Both the position numbers and the translations under genes were made by a program. Below, piece by piece: positions 8,301 through 17,400 of a stretch of DNA of 64,000 nucleotides. The stretch comes from Nostoc sp. ATCC 43529. GTDB taxonomy: Bacteria; Cyanobacteriota; Cyanobacteriia; Cyanobacteriales; Nostocaceae. The stretch lies in assembly GCA_003326205.1 (NCBI GenBank), contig LWTK01000020.1, positions 226,623 to 290,622 of the forward strand, in the 5' to 3' direction. Below the pieces are notes generated by a model. The model searched no databases and was not told where the DNA came from. It saw nothing but the letters and a program-made list of their open reading frames with translations. How positions within the stretch are numbered: the first letter of the stretch is position 1; every line of letters begins with the position of its first letter.

Positions 8301-10463
8301 TTAAACTTTTGATTTTTCCAGTTTATTTCGATATTGCTGCATTCTCGCTTCATCTATACGATCTTGATTTTCTGCCAAAACTTCAAGTGCTGATTTTGCG
8401 AATTCTGTTTGACTCAAATTACAAAAGGTTGAAAATACCTGTGAGCGAATTTTTTCATCCAAATCAGGATTTATTTCTAGCTTTACTAATTCACTCAAAA
8501 TATGTAACGATGGGTCATTGTCTGCTGTTTTTAAATTATTTGGATCTTCAGTTAAACAACTACCAGCAAACAATAAATTATGATAATACAATTGTTCATT
8601 CTCTTTATCCTGCTCCAGAATAGCCCAAATGGCTTTAGCGATGGGTTTGGGTTTTTGGATCTCAATCAACAGTAATAATACTTCTCGCCAGTGAGGATTA
8701 TAGAGATGTTCTTTGATATGATGTAAGACTATTTCTTCATAACTACCTTCGCCGTTTTGATAACGATAATCTATTTCTTTAGCGCACAGATATTCCTGAA
8801 ATGTTTTATGTACAAATGCATAGCAGTTTTTTCCTTGTTCATTTAGTAAACCAGAACGAGCAGAAATATAGTCGATAAAGTTTTCTGCTTCTTGCTTAGC
8901 CTCATAAAGTTCAATTTTTTTGAGATGTTGAATATCTTTACTTAATTGCTGAATAATTTCATCTCGTTCAACTATTGTACTGGAATTCTTATCTTCTGCT
9001 GCAATTTGCTGGCAATGAATCCAATATGCCAATTTTTCCATTAATCGTTGCAAGTTTGTAAATTTTATATGTTCTAGTTTTTTATAAATAGGTGCTTGTT
9101 TTTCTTCAAATCGAATCATTTCCCAATTTAAGAGTAGGGTTTCTATTGCTGTTTCATAAAGTTTGTCACGCTTTTGAGGTAAACGCACTGCATCATATCG
9201 GTGTATTAAACAAACAAGTGTTAATAGTAGCGGATTTTCTACCAAGATTTTAATGCGTTCCTGCTTGTTTAATAGCTCTTTTAGGCTAGATTGCCGACGC
9301 TGTGATTCTTCTGAGTCTGAAAAACGAGTATTATACCATCTATCGATAAATAGATTAATCTTAGACTCGTCAAATGGCAGTATAAAATAGTGGGGAAATT
9401 TTGGAGTCTCAAAGAAATCTCGCTTATATTCCGCAGGACGAGATGTGATAATAACTCTGTTTTGAACATACTTATTATTTGTGACAAAATAAGAAAGATG
9501 TCGTGCAACTTCTCTTTGCTTATTCTGATCAGCAATTTCGTCCAAACCATCAAGTAATATTACTGCTTTTCCTTGTTTGAGCCAATAATCAAAAAATCCT
9601 TCTGGTATATTATCTAAACTGTATTTGCGAGGAATACGCTCTTGTAAATATGTCAAAATATTAATTTCTGGCTGATTTGCTAAATCGCGAATCCGAATTA
9701 AAATTGGTAATAAATTTTCTGGCAATCCTAACTCTGCGAACTTCTTCTGTGCGACATTAGCAGCAAAATATTGCATTAAAGTACTTTTACCGGAACCAGG
9801 ATCGCCCAAAATGACTATTTGTTGTGGGAGACTAGAATTCAACAATTTATTTGCTGAAATCATATCTTTGGAATTTAATGAAACTCTATTAGCTTTTTGT
9901 TCCTTATTAATTACATCTGGAATTACAAAAATTTTTTCTAAAGGTTCGGGAATATCCCAGTCCTGTCCTTTCATTTTAATTCCAGCAAAATGTATTTTTT
10001 CAGAATCTTTAATTATTTGCTTTAAATAATTATCTTTAGCAGCCTGATATCTTCCATAAACTGGAAGTTCTTGAAAATATATATTTATAAATGTTCGTAC
10101 CCAAGGTTCAATATCGGGTTCATTTAGTTTAATTTTTTGTTCTTGCGCTACCTGCTTAAATGCCTCAATGAGATTCTGTATATCTGGAAATTTATCTTTT
10201 AGCGCGTTCTCTAATTCTGTCTGAACTCCTGAATATTCAAATACTTTTGCAAGGAATGTATCAATTTGCCTATCATCACAAGCAAACAAAAGCCCTTTTT
10301 GTTTATTTTTATCTGCATCCTGAGCAGCTTTTATCCCTGTTTTAATAGCTTTCTCTAACTCTGTTGGATTTAATTGACTTTGAGCTTTTTTAATAATTTC
10401 TTTTACAACCGTGGGTAAAACAGCTTTGAGTGCAGTTGTGGTAAAACCCAAAATATCTATCAT
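8301..10463 (-). CDS. NACHT NTPase without C-terminal repeats (NLR-like)
   Basis: A 720-residue paralogue of the downstream NACHT-HEAT protein. Residues 1-140 are a predicted helical N-terminal region (GFTTTALKAVLPTVVKEII, then ACDDRQIDTFLAKVFEYSG) that the other protein lacks. The shared part begins near residue 143 (HFAGIKMKGQ, FVIPDV). NACHT motifs are Walker A GDPGSGKST (220-228), Walker B AVILLDGLDEIAD (300-312), ITSRPAEYKRDFF and NPLLLTLVCLIHRYD. The helical part includes YAFVHKTFQEYLCAKEI. The protein ends (QQYRNKLEKSKV) where HEAT repeats begin in the paralogue. It is transcribed first, with 243 bp between the genes. Function is unknown; STAND signalling or defence is inferred. Confidence 0.85.
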   Translation of the reverse strand: MIDILGFTTTALKAVLPTVVKEIIKKAQSQLNPTELEKAIKTGIKAAQDADKNKQKGLLFACDDRQIDTFLAKVFEYSGVQTELENALKDKFPDIQNLIEAFKQVAQEQKIKLNEPDIEPWVRTFINIYFQELPVYGRYQAAKDNYLKQIIKDSEKIHFAGIKMKGQDWDIPEPLEKIFVIPDVINKEQKANRVSLNSKDMISANKLLNSSLPQQIVILGDPGSGKSTLMQYFAANVAQKKFAELGLPENLLPILIRIRDLANQPEINILTYLQERIPRKYSLDNIPEGFFDYWLKQGKAVILLDGLDEIADQNKQREVARHLSYFVTNNKYVQNRVIITSRPAEYKRDFFETPKFPHYFILPFDESKINLFIDRWYNTRFSDSEESQRRQSSLKELLNKQERIKILVENPLLLTLVCLIHRYDAVRLPQKRDKLYETAIETLLLNWEMIRFEEKQAPIYKKLEHIKFTNLQRLMEKLAYWIHCQQIAAEDKNSSTIVERDEIIQQLSKDIQHLKKIELYEAKQEAENFIDYISARSGLLNEQGKNCYAFVHKTFQEYLCAKEIDYRYQNGEGSYEEIVLHHIKEHLYNPHWREVLLLLIEIQKPKPIAKAIWAILEQDKENEQLYYHNLLFAGSCLTEDPNNLKTADNDPSLHILSELVKLEINPDLDEKIRSQVFSTFCNLSQTEFAKSALEVLAENQDRIDEARMQQYRNKLEKSKV

Positions 10464-10947
10464 ATTATTCTTTTGCTAAAGTAATATAACTGTTTTTGAC
10501 TTCATAATAAATAGTACTACAATCTCCTTTGATTTGTATTACAAAATAGACACGGTTATTCTTCATAATTTGTAAACATGTGGCTTCAAGTAAAAGCTAG
10601 CAAAGTTCAGAGTATGACTAGATTTGCACTCTTTCAGGCTGCGATCGCAAATATCTATTAAGCCTAAAATTCACCGCAACTATCTCTTAACGTTTATCAA
10701 AATTAGCACTATCTAAAATTAAGATAATCTTAAGAAGATGCTTTTAGAAATCCTCAGAGCAGTTTACTTTGCTTAGCTACTCTTGTTTAATGAATTAAAT
10801 TATTATGTAAAATTCTGCATTACTACTGCGATCGCAACGTAGTTGATGCTGAGTGTCCTGATTTGCGATCGCCAGACAAGACAAGCTGCAACTTAAATGC
10901 TACTTATAAGACAATGAATAAACCAGTAGAACATAGATTTACGAGAT
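10464..10947. other. 484-bp divergent intergenic region
   Basis: Separates the NACHT pair (leftward) from sppA (rightward) and must hold promoters for both. I see AT-rich sequence and several HIP1 or HIP1-like gcgatcgc words (about 10640, 10827 and 10865), but no convincing gene, RNA or long repeat. Confidence 0.5.
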
Positions 10948-12783
10948 ATGACAAACTTTATTAAACAAACTGTTGCTAGTTTAATTGGCACCGTACTGGG
11001 GCTAATTGTTTTCTGCGGTCTGGGAACCACTGGACTGTTCTTGCTGCTGTTGGCTGCTACTTCCACCAAAGACACTGGGCCGGAAGTCAAAGATAAGTCA
11101 GTGCTGGTTTTTGACTTGTCGATGAAAATTACTGATGGCGAACCTAATTCTGGCGAATTCTTTCAAAATGCACTCTCCGGTGCAGCTGAGGAGAGAATGA
11201 CACTGCGTAAAGTTGTGGAAACCTTGGAAAAAGCGCGGCGCGATCCGCGAATTGTGGGTATCTATCTCGATGCTAGCCGCGCCAGCGAAACTAGTGATGT
11301 TGGCTATGCTTCTCTCAAAGAAATCCGCAAATCCTTAGAGGAATTCCGCACTAGCGGCAAAAAAGTTGTCGCTTATGGCAGCAATTGGAGCGAAAAAGAA
11401 TATTATGTCAGTTCAGCGGCAAATTCCATCGTCCTTAATCCCTTGGGATTGATGGAAGTCAACGGTTTGAGTTCGCAACTAATGTTCTTAACGGGAGCAT
11501 TGCAGAAGTATGGTGTTGGTGTTCAAGTCGTGCGGGTGGGAAAATTTAAGGGAGCTGTTGAACCGTTGATTCTGACAAAGCTGAGTCCAGAAAACCGCGA
11601 ACAAACTCAAAAATTATTGGATGATGTTTGGGGAGAATGGCGTGATGCTGTTGGTAGCAGTCGGAAAATTCAACCTGAACAGCTACAGGCGATCGCAGAT
11701 AATCAAGCATTGTTAGAAGCAACACAAGCGAAAGATAGCGGTTTGGTAGACCAAGTAGCATATGTTGATGAAGTGGTAAGCGACCTGAAAAAGCTTACAG
11801 GAAGCGACAAAGACGACAAAACATTCCGGCAAATTAACTTGAATGATTACGCACAAGTTTCCGGTAAATCTTTAGGTGTAGAACGCGACTCAAAAAATAA
11901 AATTGCCGTTGTTTATGCTGAAGGTGAGATTGTCGATGGTATAGGTGAAGATGGACAAGTAGGAGGCGATCGCTTTGCTAAAATCTTCAATAAACTGCGA
12001 CAAGATAAAGATGTAAAAGCAGTTGTGCTGCGAATTAATAGCCCCGGTGGTAGCGCCACCGCCGCCGAAGTTATGCAGCGAGAAGTGAAATTAACTCGCC
12101 AAGAAAAACCAGTTGTAGTATCGATGGGCGATACCGCCGCCTCCGGTGGTTATTGGATTGCTAGCGACTCTAACCGGATTTTTGCCGAACCAAATACAAT
12201 TACAGGCTCAATTGGCGTGTTTGGGATATTACTGAATGGCCAAAAGTTGGCAAATGACAACGGTATCACCTGGGATTCAGTAAAAACCGGACTCTATGCT
12301 GATTCTCAAACAGCCTCTCGCCCGAAATCACCCCAAGAGTTAGCGCTTTATCAGCGCAGCGTTGACCGAATTTACAACATGTTTCTCAATAAAGTTTCCC
12401 AAGGTCGGAAACTCCCAGGACAAAAAGTAGCAGAAATCGCCCAAGGACGGGTTTGGTCGGGTGTAGCCGCCAAGGAAATTGGTTTAGTAGATGAAATTGG
12501 CGGTTTGAATAGTGCGATCGCTTATGCTGCTAAGGAAGCGAAACTAGGAGAAGATTGGGAATTACAAGAATATCCCCGTTTTAGTACATTTGGAGAACGC
12601 TTTTTTGGCAAAGCAACTCAAGAGGTGCAGGACAGTTTAGGAATTGAGCCAACGCAAGTCCAAAAATCTAACCCCCTCACCGCCGAATTCCAAAAACTGC
12701 AACAAGAAATCCAAATTCTGCAAAAAATGAACGACCCACAGGGAGTTTATGCCCGCTTACCTTTCAACTTGAAAATTGAGTAA
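10948..12783 (+). CDS. sppA: Signal peptide peptidase SppA, long (67K) type
   Basis: A membrane-bound serine protease that digests cleaved signal peptides; in cyanobacteria a homologue has been linked to light acclimation. The 611-residue length matches the tandem-domain E. coli form rather than the short Bacillus form. One membrane segment lies at residues 10-37 (VASLIGTVLGLIVFCGLGTTG). The general-base lysine is expected at K201 (GKFKGAVEP), and the nucleophile at S399 (MGDTAASGGYWIA). The supporting glycine motif is RINSPGGSATAAEV (363-376). The C-terminal helix (FQKLQQEIQILQKM) is charged. Both catalytic residues are present, so it should be active. Confidence 0.95.
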   Translation: MTNFIKQTVASLIGTVLGLIVFCGLGTTGLFLLLLAATSTKDTGPEVKDKSVLVFDLSMKITDGEPNSGEFFQNALSGAAEERMTLRKVVETLEKARRDPRIVGIYLDASRASETSDVGYASLKEIRKSLEEFRTSGKKVVAYGSNWSEKEYYVSSAANSIVLNPLGLMEVNGLSSQLMFLTGALQKYGVGVQVVRVGKFKGAVEPLILTKLSPENREQTQKLLDDVWGEWRDAVGSSRKIQPEQLQAIADNQALLEATQAKDSGLVDQVAYVDEVVSDLKKLTGSDKDDKTFRQINLNDYAQVSGKSLGVERDSKNKIAVVYAEGEIVDGIGEDGQVGGDRFAKIFNKLRQDKDVKAVVLRINSPGGSATAAEVMQREVKLTRQEKPVVVSMGDTAASGGYWIASDSNRIFAEPNTITGSIGVFGILLNGQKLANDNGITWDSVKTGLYADSQTASRPKSPQELALYQRSVDRIYNMFLNKVSQGRKLPGQKVAEIAQGRVWSGVAAKEIGLVDEIGGLNSAIAYAAKEAKLGEDWELQEYPRFSTFGERFFGKATQEVQDSLGIEPTQVQKSNPLTAEFQKLQQEIQILQKMNDPQGVYARLPFNLKIE

Positions 12784-12785
12784 AT

Positions 12786-12840
12786 GAGCATGGGGCATGG
12801 GGCATGGGGCAAAGGGCAAGGGGCAAAGGGCAATGGGGAA
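12786..12840. repeat. Heptamer-type tandem repeat (ggggcat/ggggcaa)
   Basis: A run of ggggcat, ggggcaa and gggcaa units just after the sppA stop. It belongs to the short tandemly repeated repetitive (STRR) sequences described for heterocystous cyanobacteria. Confidence 0.7.
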
Positions 12841-12999
12841 AACAAAGATCTCTCCTTTTACCTTTTCCCTTTTACCTTTCCCCAAGGCGTTGCCATCTCC
12901 CCCCAAGACACCCTGTCAAAGATTTTTTAATTATGTGGAGAATACCGAGAAGGCATTACTTAGTGTAAATTACATTAAAGTCTTAAATGGAGATTGTCG

Positions 13000-13779
13000 A
13001 TGCAACTTCTCGAATGTCCTCGTGTTGCAGTCATCGCCGGAGAAAATGCGGTTCAGGTTTCTCAACTACCCGCTATATGGCAAGAGATTGCGAGAGGAAC
13101 CACGAGTGTGGGACTTTCCCAACCCCAAAGTTATGTTGAGATGGCACAGTTATTTCTATACAAATTAGAGCATGGTGACGTTGATTTGTTTAGCGATCGC
13201 CCCCAACTAGCTCACTTAATACCGTCCTTCTCCCAAATCTTTGCACAACTGGCATGGGAAACCCTGGAATTTTTTGGACAAGACTTTAAAAAACACAGCT
13301 ATCCGAATTTTGCAGAAATTCTCCAGGATGTCCAATCAAAGGGAGTCGAGTATGCCGAGCAAGTAAAAGTAGCTCGTATTGGTATAGATTTATTCAATGA
13401 ATTTGGTTATGAACTGCCTGCCAGCTTCTATCATGTACATTTAGCACCAATTTACCGGGATCATGTTTTTGAAGAACGCGCCTTACGATTCGATCCCCGT
13501 GATATAGAACATAAGCGTTCTTGGGATGCCATACTCCATGCAGGCAAGGTATTTGCAATCCAGATGAAGGTGCAAAGTATTGCCTCAAAATACGGTTTTA
13601 CTTATCAACATGGCTGCGGTTGCAACTCTCACCTCTCTTCCATCGATCCTGCACATGGCGCATTTGAGTATGAATTGAGTCCAGAAAAGCGCCAGCGATG
13701 GATTCGCAGTTTCATTTGGACTACTTGGTATGAGTATGCTTTCTTTGCGATCGTACCGAATACGAGTTACTTAGTATAA
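13000..13779 (+). CDS. Conserved cyanobacterial hypothetical protein
   Basis: A 259-residue soluble protein that I do not recognise. I choose the ATG at 13000 because GGAG lies seven bases upstream (12989-12992); a TTG two codons earlier is less likely. There is no signal peptide or membrane segment. The sequence is rich in aromatic residues, with HVHLAPIYRDHVFEERALRFDPRD near the middle (quoted in part) and HGCGCNSHLSS near residue 205, a His/Cys cluster that could bind metal. The C-terminus WTTWYEYAFFAIVPN is unusually aromatic. It stands alone between two repeat-rich spacers. Confidence 0.7.
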   Translation: MQLLECPRVAVIAGENAVQVSQLPAIWQEIARGTTSVGLSQPQSYVEMAQLFLYKLEHGDVDLFSDRPQLAHLIPSFSQIFAQLAWETLEFFGQDFKKHSYPNFAEILQDVQSKGVEYAEQVKVARIGIDLFNEFGYELPASFYHVHLAPIYRDHVFEERALRFDPRDIEHKRSWDAILHAGKVFAIQMKVQSIASKYGFTYQHGCGCNSHLSSIDPAHGAFEYELSPEKRQRWIRSFIWTTWYEYAFFAIVPNTSYLV

Positions 13780-13887
13780 GAGGGACTGGGGAGATAGGGA
13801 GATGGGGAGATGGGGAGATGAGGGGACAAGGAGAATAATTCTTAACTCCTAACTCCTAACTCCCCACTCCTAACTCCCCACCCCCTT

Positions 13888-14418
13888 TTACCCATTCTCA
13901 TCCAAAATTGTCCCTTCTATATTGGCTCCCTCTAAATTTGCTCCGCTTAAATTTGCTTGGTTTAAGTCTGCTTCACTAAGATTTGCCTGGGACAAGTCGG
14001 CTACCGTTAAATCTGCACCACTCAAATCGGCTCCATTTAAATTTGCAGCAATTAAGCTTGCTTGCTGTAATTCTGCCTCAGTTAAGTTAGTTTCAATCAG
14101 CTTGGCAACTGTCAAATCAGCCTGACTCAAATTAGCTCCATCTAATGTTGCTCCATCCAAGATGGCTCCATCTAGAATCGCTCCAGTTAAGTTGCTACCA
14201 GTGAGGTTGGCATCACTCAAATCTGCTCCGTTCAAGTCTGCACCAACAAAACTAGTTTGTGCTAAATTTGCGTGACTCAAATTAGCTCCGTCTAAGATGG
14301 CTTTATCTAAAATTGCGCCTTTGAGGTTAGCTTCCCTAAGGTTGGCTTCACTCAAGTTAACACCAGTAAAATCTCTTATGCCTGCTGCATAATTTTTTAG
14401 GAGTTGTTCTGCTTTCAT
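13888..14418 (-). CDS. Pentapeptide-repeat protein
   Basis: A 176-residue protein that is almost wholly A(D/N)LxX pentapeptides from about residue 16 on (NLSEANLREANLKGAIL and so on, about 30 repeats). These fold into a right-handed quadrilateral beta-helix. There is no signal peptide, so it is probably cytoplasmic. A short cap (MKAEQLLKNYAAGIRDF) precedes the helix, and the end reads IEGTILDENG. The family is greatly expanded in cyanobacteria, mostly with no known function; some members outside cyanobacteria mimic DNA or bind gyrase. Nothing in the context narrows its role. Confidence 0.9.
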   Translation of the reverse strand: MKAEQLLKNYAAGIRDFTGVNLSEANLREANLKGAILDKAILDGANLSHANLAQTSFVGADLNGADLSDANLTGSNLTGAILDGAILDGATLDGANLSQADLTVAKLIETNLTEAELQQASLIAANLNGADLSGADLTVADLSQANLSEADLNQANLSGANLEGANIEGTILDENG

Positions 14419-14670
14419 ATCTGTTTTGCGTCTGTTGCTGTGGTAATGAACGTTGAATTGAAGCTACCCAGACAGGCAGAAATCCCCGGAAAGCGCTACA
14501 TGAGGATCTATTGGTCGAGTGAAAGTGAATAACATTTATCTAGTTTAGCCATTCTCAACAGCCAGTGCTACTACCTAGAGTGATGAAATACTTTCATACT
14601 TGAGAGAGATGTTTAGGAATTATTTAAGCATTAAGGCAAAGCGATCGCTATACTCTATTGTGGTATTCGT

Positions 14671-15570
14671 ATGGCACAGGTTATGGCAAAACCAATTCGT
14701 ATTCTTTTGCAGACTACGATTCCTACAACTGAAGATGATTGGAGCATTTTTCGTTTCTCAATGTTGCAAGATTACTTAGCATCAATTAAAGATGAAGCGG
14801 GAAATTCTTTATTTGAAGTTACGGGACGCGATTACGAGCCTAATGGAGTTGGTGACCCAGTATTAAGTACACTTGATAAATCAGATTTTGATGAACTTTG
14901 GCTATTTGCTTTAGATGTCGGTGATGGTTTAACCGAAAAGGACATTGCCGGAATTAATGCTTTTCGGCAACGCGGTGGTGGTATTCTGACAACACGCGAT
15001 CATCAAGATATGGGCTGTTCGATGTGCGGTTTAATTGACATTGGTGATGTCCATTATTTCAACACAAAAAACCCCGATCCTGATGAATCTCGCTGGAGCC
15101 GAGATGACTCATATACAACTTATATTTCTTGGCCTAACTATCATTCTGGGGCTAACGGTGATTATCAAAAAATTACCATTGTTGAACCCATTCACGAAGT
15201 TTTGAAAAATCCCAATTCAGCTTCGGGATATATCGAGTTTTTTCCCGCGCATCCCCACGAAGGTGGCATTGGTGCGCCTTTAGGCAATGAAAATGCGCGA
15301 GTAATTGCCTTAGGAAAAAGTTTAGTTACCGGCCGTAAGTTCAATCTACTTGTAGTAATCGATCATCATCAAGATGCACAAGGAAATAGATTAGGACGAG
15401 CAGTAGCTAATTCCAGCTTCCACCATTTAGTAGATTACAACTGGGACATTGAAAAAGGCTGTCCTACTTTTGTAGATGAAGCACCGGGAGATGCTATGAA
15501 AAAAGAACCACGCGCTTTGGAAGATATCAAAACCTATGTGCGTAATGTGGCTTTCTGGCTAGCAAATTAA
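14671..15570 (+). CDS. Hypothetical protein, amidotransferase-like fold possible
   Basis: A 299-residue soluble protein of unknown function. The N-terminus alternates strands and helices (IRILLQTTIPT, then FDELWLFALDVGDGLTEKDI and INAFRQRGGGILTTRDHQD), resembling the layout of ThuA/class I glutamine amidotransferase-like proteins, in which a strand after a flexible 'finite list' region leads to a ligand loop. CSMCG (residues about 116-120) and the His-rich segments DHHQD, FHHL and HPHEGG could bind metal. Start at 14671 or the in-frame ATG at 14683. It is divergent from the pentapeptide-repeat gene across a 252-bp spacer. Confidence 0.65.
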   Translation: MAQVMAKPIRILLQTTIPTTEDDWSIFRFSMLQDYLASIKDEAGNSLFEVTGRDYEPNGVGDPVLSTLDKSDFDELWLFALDVGDGLTEKDIAGINAFRQRGGGILTTRDHQDMGCSMCGLIDIGDVHYFNTKNPDPDESRWSRDDSYTTYISWPNYHSGANGDYQKITIVEPIHEVLKNPNSASGYIEFFPAHPHEGGIGAPLGNENARVIALGKSLVTGRKFNLLVVIDHHQDAQGNRLGRAVANSSFHHLVDYNWDIEKGCPTFVDEAPGDAMKKEPRALEDIKTYVRNVAFWLAN

Positions 15571-15648
15571 ACAAAAATTTTACTGGTCAAATTTTGGATT
15601 TGAGATTTTGAATTTTCGATTGAAGATTCAAAATCCAAAATTTTAAAT

Positions 15649-15735
15649 GTAGGGTGTGTTGTCGCGCAGCGCAACGCACCTTAAATTCTACAGACCACTA
15701 GAAGGTGCGTTAGCCTACGGCATAACACACCCTAC
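15649..15735. repeat. Long inverted repeat (gtagggtgtgtt type)
   Basis: Left arm gtagggtgtgtt at 15649-15660 pairs with aacacaccctac at 15724-15735, with inner complementary segments (ggtgcgtt and aacgcacc). It is a familiar cyanobacterial intergenic palindrome that may also end transcription of the upstream gene. Confidence 0.7.
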
Positions 15736-15862
15736 AGACTAGTGGTTCGTCGCATTAATTTTGAGGGATAAATACGTTTGTAGTAAGGACTTTAGTCCTT
15801 GATTTTTAAGCACTAAAGTGCTTACTACGAACCTTTCAGAACTAATGCGATAGACCACTAGC
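15736..15862. repeat. Nested inverted repeat (gtagtaaggactttag type)
   Basis: The inner hairpin spans about 15780-15828 (gtagtaaggactttagtcc against agcactaaagtgcttac). It lies between outer arms agtggttcgtcgcattaa and aactaatgcgatagaccact. Related inner hairpins occur at 30637-30682 and 33023-33084, so this is a dispersed family. Confidence 0.65.
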
Positions 15863-15966
15863 CTATTGGTAATCTTGAAAAGAGAGATTTTTATTATAGA
15901 CAATTTTTAAGCGATCGCTCTATTTTATCAACAGTTAATTAAACTGATATTTTGTAACTCCAATAT

Positions 15967-16716
15967 CTAATCTTCAATCCCTTTGACACACTCAATACCA
16001 ATTATGGGTACGCAGTCAATAAAATCCTGCCAAAACTCTTGACCAAATTCTTCCACACCTTCAGGAGAAACTATTGGTTTTTGCCAGCGAATCTCTTGGA
16101 AACCAACACTCCGAAATGCCCATTCATAAGTTTCTGTGCTGAGATAATAGTTATCAAAGCTAAATTCCTGCCCATTACCATAAATTGTATATGTTATCGG
16201 CGTGCCTTCTATTAATGGCGAGTTGATACTTTTAATAAGTCCATATTTTTTAGTTGCAAGATAAGATGTAGGCGGTTGAGAAGCATTATTATTCATGGTC
16301 ACAAAACGACCACCTGGTTGCAGATTGATAAATATGGTCTGACACATTTTGAGTAATTCTTCTTTCGTTTGAGCATAATTTAATAAAAAAGAAGCCGCCA
16401 CCAAATCAAAGTTGCCAATTTTGCCGAGTTCGAGTACATCCGCAAGAATATATTCAATATCTTGGGGTTGCGTAGCTTCTTCCTGCTTTGCGAGTTCAAT
16501 CATTTTTTCAGAAATTTCTACTCCTACCACCTTTGCTGCACTTTGGAGTTTGAATTGTCTGGTATAGAATCCTTCGCCGCAAGCCAAATCAAGGATTGAT
16601 TTGTCAACTAAATCCCCAAGCAAATTAAAGTATGTATATGCCTCAATATGTAAGCGAAAGGGCAATTGTTTGGATTTTTTATACTGCTCGGCTATAGAGT
16701 CATAATAGGCTGTCAT
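15967..16716 (-). CDS. Class I SAM-dependent methyltransferase
   Basis: A 249-residue protein with the Rossmann methyltransferase core. Motif I is ILDLACGEGFYTRQF (residues about 40-54), the acidic residue after strand 2 is in VVGVEISEKMIELAK, motif II is YILADVLELGKIGNFDLVAASFLLNYA, and the post-motif block is INLQPGGRFVTMNNN. The substrate cannot be read from sequence; the C-terminal half may shape a small-molecule pocket. The long spacers around it hold repeats, so no operon partner is visible. Confidence 0.85.
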   Translation of the reverse strand: MTAYYDSIAEQYKKSKQLPFRLHIEAYTYFNLLGDLVDKSILDLACGEGFYTRQFKLQSAAKVVGVEISEKMIELAKQEEATQPQDIEYILADVLELGKIGNFDLVAASFLLNYAQTKEELLKMCQTIFINLQPGGRFVTMNNNASQPPTSYLATKKYGLIKSINSPLIEGTPITYTIYGNGQEFSFDNYYLSTETYEWAFRSVGFQEIRWQKPIVSPEGVEEFGQEFWQDFIDCVPIIGIECVKGIED

Positions 16717-16916
16717 TGGTATCTGCTCAGGTTATAAAATGTTTGTATCAATTTACTTTATCGCTTTTGTTTAAGTATACAAAAAAGTAATTTATATTTA
16801 CTTTTTACAACACAACTTTAGCTAATTAGTAATTAGTAATTATTTTAAATTGCGTCCTCTTCCGTGTTGTTATAGTGAGTTTAACTATGCAATTTAAAAA
16901 CGCATCAGCTTCTTAA

Positions 16917-17288
16917 CTACCAACCCAATGCTTCGCTGATTTGTCCTGCCAGTTTCAGGGGACGAAAAGGTTTGGCAAAGACAGCAGCTACATCTAAGCC
17001 TGTAAAGCTATCTCGATCTGAATCTTGGACTTTAGCAGTTAGTAAAATTACTGGAATTGACTGAGTGACAGGGTTAGCCTTGAGTTGTTGCAGAGTGGCA
17101 CGCCCATCCATATCAGGCATCATCATATCTAATAAAATAACATCAAGTTTAAAGTTGGCGGCTACGTTCAACGCTTCCCGTCCAGAACAAGCAGTCAACA
17201 CGTTCCAACCAGCACCCATTTCTAATCCCAATTTTGCGATCGCCTGCACATCTTCTTCATCATCAACAATTAAAATACTTCTGTTCAT
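16917..17288 (-). CDS. Single-domain response regulator
   Basis: A 123-residue receiver domain with nothing else attached. It has the acidic pair DDEED near the N-terminus, the phosphoacceptor aspartate in VILLDMMMPDMDGRA (about residue 54), the conserved Thr in VILLTAKVQ and the Lys in VFAKPFRPLKL. With no output domain it probably passes phosphate on or acts by protein contacts. It lies 112 bp downstream of a REC-PAS-histidine kinase on the same strand, making that kinase the likely partner. Confidence 0.93.
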   Translation of the reverse strand: MNRSILIVDDEEDVQAIAKLGLEMGAGWNVLTACSGREALNVAANFKLDVILLDMMMPDMDGRATLQQLKANPVTQSIPVILLTAKVQDSDRDSFTGLDVAAVFAKPFRPLKLAGQISEALGW

Positions 17289-17400
17289 AGTGTCACTTTC
17301 GCATGATATGTGATGCTGGTTAGCTTGATTTTTCTGGAATTATTCTAAAATGGGATCGGGGAAAAGTAGGGTAAAACTTTTGTTCTTTGCCATTCATAAA

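Noticed and set aside
4611..10463. The two NACHT genes as one gene broken by a frameshift
   Set aside because: Both contain a full NACHT domain and the same helical region, so they are paralogues in tandem, not halves of one protein.
12797..13168. Open frame starting in the ggggcat repeat
   Set aside because: Its first half is translated repeat and the second is out of frame with the real gene at 13000. Nothing in it resembles a protein family.
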